From Endomicrobium sp. (GTDB lineage: Bacteria; Elusimicrobiota; Endomicrobiia; Endomicrobiales; Endomicrobiaceae): a stretch of DNA of 8,015 bases. The stretch covers positions 1 through 8,015 of the forward strand of contig JAITKL010000016.1 in assembly GCA_031278405.1 (NCBI GenBank). The letters are read 5' to 3'. Position numbers and translations under genes: made by a program. The notes beneath the pieces were generated by a model. The model was given only the letters and a program-made list of their open reading frames with translations, ran no database searches and was not told the DNA's origin. Each line of letters begins with the position of its first letter. Positions within the stretch are counted from its first letter, which is position 1. This document shows positions 5,024 through 8,015 of the stretch, piece by piece.

Positions 5024-6355
5024 ATGGTTAAGTCAACAAAAGCAATTGATTTTAAATCATCTGTTATTAATAAAAAACCTTGTTCAATATTTATGGAAGT
5101 GGAAGTTCTTGAAAGCATTGTTTCGAGAGAAATTGAGTCTGTATTTTGCCAAATACAAAAGCAGGCTAAAATAGATGGTTTTAGGCAAGGGAAAGTTCCT
5201 ATGGAAGTGGTGAAAAAGAAATTTGCCCAAGAAGCTAAAGACAGAGCTGTTGAGACCACCATAAGAGAAACTGTCATGGATGCTCTTGATAAAGAGTCTT
5301 TTGTTCCTTTTGATTTCCCAGTAGTTGACAAATTAAATTATGAAATAGGACAAAATTTAAAATATCGTTTTAGGGCCGAATCTCATCCTAAAGTTGAGAT
5401 AAAGGATTATAAAAATATTCCTGTCAAAAAAGAAATTTTTAAGGTTACAGATAAAAGTTTAAGGCAAAACCTAGATGTCTTAAGAGAAAGAAATGCAAGG
5501 CTTGTTCCGTCTAAAACTGGCATTGTTTCAGAGGAAAGTTTGATTTTGGTAGATTACGATGCATTTGATGCTGATGGTAAGGTTTTGTCTGAAGTTTCTG
5601 CTAAAGGAAATATGCTTGACTTAGGTTCTGAAAATACTCTTATTAAAGGATTTAAAATCGCTTTAAAAGGATCAAAAGTCGCAGAAGAAAAAGAAGCTAA
5701 AATTGAATATCCTTTAGATTATCCCAATAAAATACTAGCTGGTAAAACTATAATGTTTAGGATAAACATTAATGAAATAAAAGAAAAAGAGCTTCCTGAA
5801 CTTAACAACGATTTTGCAAAAGATATGGGCGCGGAAAATCTTGAAGATTTGAAGATGAAAGTTAAAGAAACTATAGAAGCTAAAGAAATACGTAGACAAA
5901 ATATGGATGTTGAAAAACAAATTATTGATTACTTGCTTGAAAAAAATAAATTTGACGTCCCTCAGTCTTTGGTTGAACAGCAGAAAAAGACTCTAGTTGA
6001 AAGAATGAAGAGCTATATGCAAAATCAAGGTGCTTCTAAAGAATATATTGAAAAACAATTGGTAGTTGGAGAGCTGAGGTTTATAGAAGAAGCTAAGAAA
6101 AATGTAAGACTTTCTTATATTTTAAACTCAGTATATGCAAAAGAAAATCTGACTGTAACCGATGCAGATATTGAAGCTGAAAAAAATAAAATGAAGTTTT
6201 CAAATCCTGGAAAAGAAGCTTTTGTTGATAAATATTTTGACGAGAAGAGAGAGAGCATAATGTTGTCTTTAAAAGAAGAAAAGCTTTTCGGATTTTTCCT
6301 TAAGAATGCGAAGGTTGATGTGGAAGAAAAGGATATGCTTGCAAAGAAAGACTAA
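5024..6355 (+). CDS. tig: Trigger factor (ribosome-associated chaperone)
   Basis: Trigger factor binds ribosomal protein L23 at the tunnel exit and shields nascent chains. This protein of 443 residues has the normal length and all three regions. The N-terminal ribosome-binding domain (about 1-125) carries the signature loop GFRQGKVP at 52-59. An FKBP-like peptidyl-prolyl isomerase domain (about 166-252) includes LILVDYDAF, LDLGSENTLIKGF, YPLDY and LAGKTIMFRININEIKEKELPEL. The C-terminal helical chaperone arms (about 260-430) include NKFDVPQSLVEQQ and EAKKNVRLSYILN. The start is fixed by AGGGA (5011-5015), 8 nt before ATG. It is the first gene of the conserved tig-clpP-clpX order, and its stop lies 51 nt before the clpP start. 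Lys and Glu are abundant, as expected for an AT-rich genome. No defect is visible. Confidence 0.96.
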   Translation: MVKSTKAIDFKSSVINKKPCSIFMEVEVLESIVSREIESVFCQIQKQAKIDGFRQGKVPMEVVKKKFAQEAKDRAVETTIRETVMDALDKESFVPFDFPVVDKLNYEIGQNLKYRFRAESHPKVEIKDYKNIPVKKEIFKVTDKSLRQNLDVLRERNARLVPSKTGIVSEESLILVDYDAFDADGKVLSEVSAKGNMLDLGSENTLIKGFKIALKGSKVAEEKEAKIEYPLDYPNKILAGKTIMFRININEIKEKELPELNNDFAKDMGAENLEDLKMKVKETIEAKEIRRQNMDVEKQIIDYLLEKNKFDVPQSLVEQQKKTLVERMKSYMQNQGASKEYIEKQLVVGELRFIEEAKKNVRLSYILNSVYAKENLTVTDADIEAEKNKMKFSNPGKEAFVDKYFDEKRESIMLSLKEEKLFGFFLKNAKVDVEEKDMLAKKD

Positions 6356-6406
6356 TTTATGTGGATATATCGTTAAAAAAAGTTTATTGAGTTGCTTGGA
6401 GGAATA

Positions 6407-7015
6407 ATGCCGTCACTAATACCTACGGTTATAGAAAGATGGAGTCAAGGCGCGGCTGTAACATACGATTTGTACTCAAGATTACTTAAGGACAGAATTA
6501 TTTTTGTCGGTGGATCAGATGGTGTGATTGCTACTGATTCAGCCAATGTTTTAATAGCTCAGCTTTTATATTTGGATTCAGAAGATACTGGTAAAGACAT
6601 AAGTTTATACATAAATTCGCCTGGAGGCATGGTTACCGCAGGTCTTGCAGTGTACGACACCATGCAGTTTATAAAAAGTCCAATAACTACAATATGTATG
6701 GGCATGGCTATGTCTTTTGGGGCTATTCTTCTTGCCGCTGGCACGAAAGGCAAGCGCTATGCTTTAACTCACTCGCGCATCATGATACACCAACCTTTGA
6801 TTTATGATGGTGGTTTATCTGGCACTGTTTCCGATATAGACATAGAAACCAAAGAGCTAGTTTCAAATAAACAAAGACTTTCTGAAATACTTTCAAAACA
6901 TACTGGAAGATCGACGGAACAGATCTTAAAAGACACTGACAGAAACTACTATATGTCGGCTCAAGAAGCAAAAGATTACGGACTTATAGACGAGGTAATA
7001 GTAAGCTTAAAATAA
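6407..7015 (+). CDS. clpP: ATP-dependent Clp protease proteolytic subunit, with Asn at the catalytic Asp position
   Basis: ClpP forms two stacked heptameric rings that degrade proteins fed in by ClpX. The protein has 202 residues from ATG 6407, preceded by GGAGG (6398-6402). An upstream in-frame TTG at 6392 lacks a ribosome binding site and would only add MLGGI. Motifs are INSPGG (69-74), the nucleophile Ser103 in GMAMSFGA, His128 in RIMIHQP, and the C-terminal [20 protein letters not shown] (176-195). Aligned with E. coli (DTERDRFLSA) or B. subtilis (DTDRDNFKSA), the third triad residue, normally Asp, is Asn180, encoded [11 protein letters not shown] also differs from the common GQAASMGA, but Ser is kept. 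Everything else looks intact and typical, including axial-region sequence and length, so this is not decay. It may be slow or conditional, as reported for Listeria ClpP1 with Ser-His-Asn. clpX starts 18 nt after the stop, so co-expression is likely. Confidence 0.95.
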   Translation: MPSLIPTVIERWSQGAAVTYDLYSRLLKDRIIFVGGSDGVIATDSANVLIAQLLYLDSEDTGKDISLYINSPGGMVTAGLAVYDTMQFIKSPITTICMGMAMSFGAILLAAGTKGKRYALTHSRIMIHQPLIYDGGLSGTVSDIDIETKELVSNKQRLSEILSKHTGRSTEQILKDTDRNYYMSAQEAKDYGLIDEVIVSLK

Positions 7016-7032
7016 TCCTTATAAGAGGTAGA

Positions 7033-8015
7033 ATGGAAAATAATTTCACAAATATTAAGCAATGCATATTCTGCGGGAAAGCTCATCCGCATAGGTTTGT
7101 TGGCGGGAATGGAGTTTATCTTTGTGAGGATTGTGCCAAGAATGCTGTAGAATTGTTTAGCGACTTTAGTAAAAAAGAATCTAAGCCTTCAGAATTCAAA
7201 CTTTTAAAGCCCGATGAAATAAACAAAATTCTTGATTCATACGTTATAGGTCAAGAGCATGCAAAAAAGACTTTATCTGTCGCGGTACACAATCACTATA
7301 AAAGATTAGAAACTTATGTAAGTAAGACAAAAGACGATGTTGAACTCCAAAAATCTAATGTCTTACTTATCGGCAATACTGGAACTGGCAAAACTCTTTT
7401 AGCTCAGACTTTAGCAAAGATCCTCAATGTGCCTTTTGCTATTGCCGATGCTACGAGTTTAACAGAGGCTGGTTATGTCGGCGAAGATGTTGAGAATATA
7501 TTGTTAAGGCTTATTCAGAACGCTGAAATGGACGTTAAGTGTGCCGAAAGAGGCATTATTTATATAGACGAAATAGACAAAATTTCTAGAAAGAGCGATA
7601 CTCCATCTATAACAAGAGACGTTTCTGGCGAGGGTGTGCAGCAGTCGCTTTTAAAAATATTGGAGGGAACTATTGCAAATGTTCCTCCCCAAGGTGGAAG
7701 AAAACATCCGCAGCAGGATTATATAAAGATAGACACTACTAATATTCTCTTCATATGTGGCGGAGCTTTTGATGGACTTGAAAAGATAATAGAAACAAGA
7801 CTTTCAAAGAAGACTTTAGGTTTTGTAAAAAATTCATCTGATACTGAATATACGGCTAAGAATACTGACTCTTTCCTTTCAAAAGTTGAAAGTCAAGATT
7901 TAATAAAATTTGGACTTATACCTGAATTTATAGGTAGGCTTCCTGTCGTTTCAACTCTAAAGCATTTGACCGTATCCGACTTGGTTCATATTTTAACAGA
8001 GCCTAAAAATGCTTT
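7033..8015 (+). CDS. clpX: ATP-dependent Clp protease ATP-binding subunit ClpX (3' end beyond the window)
   Basis: A hexameric AAA+ unfoldase that recognises tagged substrates and threads them into ClpP. GAGG (7025-7028) precedes ATG 7033, and 327 codons are visible without a stop. The N-terminal zinc-binding domain has C11-x2-C14 and C31-x2-C34, which is characteristic of ClpX. The Walker A motif is GNTGTGKT (114-121). Most ClpX have Pro after the first Gly, but the GxxxxGKT core is intact. Pore loop 1 is GYVG (148-151 region), Walker B is IIYIDE (175-180), and the RKH pore loop is at 223-225. LGF (262-264) sits where the ClpP-docking IGF tripeptide lies in E. coli, so ClpP binding should be kept. 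[11 protein letters not shown] (295-305) includes the arginine-finger region. The remaining roughly 80-100 residues lie off the window. Its intact docking loop argues that the neighbouring ClpP, despite its unusual triad, works as its partner. Confidence 0.97.
   Translation, partial: MENNFTNIKQCIFCGKAHPHRFVGGNGVYLCEDCAKNAVELFSDFSKKESKPSEFKLLKPDEINKILDSYVIGQEHAKKTLSVAVHNHYKRLETYVSKTKDDVELQKSNVLLIGNTGTGKTLLAQTLAKILNVPFAIADATSLTEAGYVGEDVENILLRLIQNAEMDVKCAERGIIYIDEIDKISRKSDTPSITRDVSGEGVQQSLLKILEGTIANVPPQGGRKHPQQDYIKIDTTNILFICGGAFDGLEKIIETRLSKKTLGFVKNSSDTEYTAKNTDSFLSKVESQDLIKFGLIPEFIGRLPVVSTLKHLTVSDLVHILTEPKNA

Noticed and set aside
4899..5174. 91-codon open frame overlapping the end of tRNA-Leu(UAG) and the tig start
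   Set aside because: It begins inside a tRNA gene and overlaps the trigger factor N-terminus in another frame. The translation is low-complexity and protein-unlike.
6392..6406. Upstream TTG start for clpP, adding five residues
   Set aside because: GGAGG at 6398-6402 lies inside the extension and is correctly spaced for ATG 6407. No ribosome binding site precedes 6392.

Overview
The window is AT-rich, gene-dense bacterial chromosome in which intact, well-conserved housekeeping genes alternate with stretches of decayed coding sequence. The mix of healthy core genes, strong Shine-Dalgarno sites and frameshifted remnants suggests a genome undergoing reduction, such as a host-associated symbiont. 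The protein style and the pseudogene load would fit Elusimicrobia of the Endomicrobium type. That placement is an impression from the sequence, not a search result.

Layout. Positions 1-391 (minus strand) hold the first 130 codons of a membrane-anchored protein that looks like the N-terminal part of an M23-family murein endopeptidase. Its promoter lies back to back with a plus-strand promoter, and the two -35 boxes overlap. The plus-strand promoter and a strong ribosome binding site (492-497) lead into about 1.2 kb of a wrecked gene that I cannot identify (504-1717). A cluster follows with almost no spacing: a CvpA-family membrane protein (1740-2204), glutamyl-tRNA synthetase gltX (2213-3712) and a DUF1844 protein (3705-4028). 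An exact 19-bp tandem duplication spans the DUF1844 stop codon. Positions 4090-4462 hold a second decayed gene, whose surviving motifs point to a ParA/MinD-type ATPase.

Three tRNA genes come next: Leu(UAA), Lys(CUU) and Leu(UAG). None encodes CCA. The window ends with the classical protein-quality-control cluster tig-clpP-clpX: trigger factor, the ClpP peptidase and the ClpX unfoldase, the last cut by the window edge. Trigger factor meets nascent chains at the ribosome. ClpX unfolds substrates and passes them to ClpP.

The most notable coding observation is that ClpP appears to carry Asn in place of the catalytic Asp, a Ser-His-Asn triad. Other points of interest are the probably leaderless M23-type gene, the overlapping divergent promoters, the TAA-TTG junction at the start of the CvpA gene, and the identifiable mutations in the ParA-like remnant. 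I see no CRISPR array, insertion sequence, prophage or defence system, and nothing that looks like a wholly new multi-gene system.
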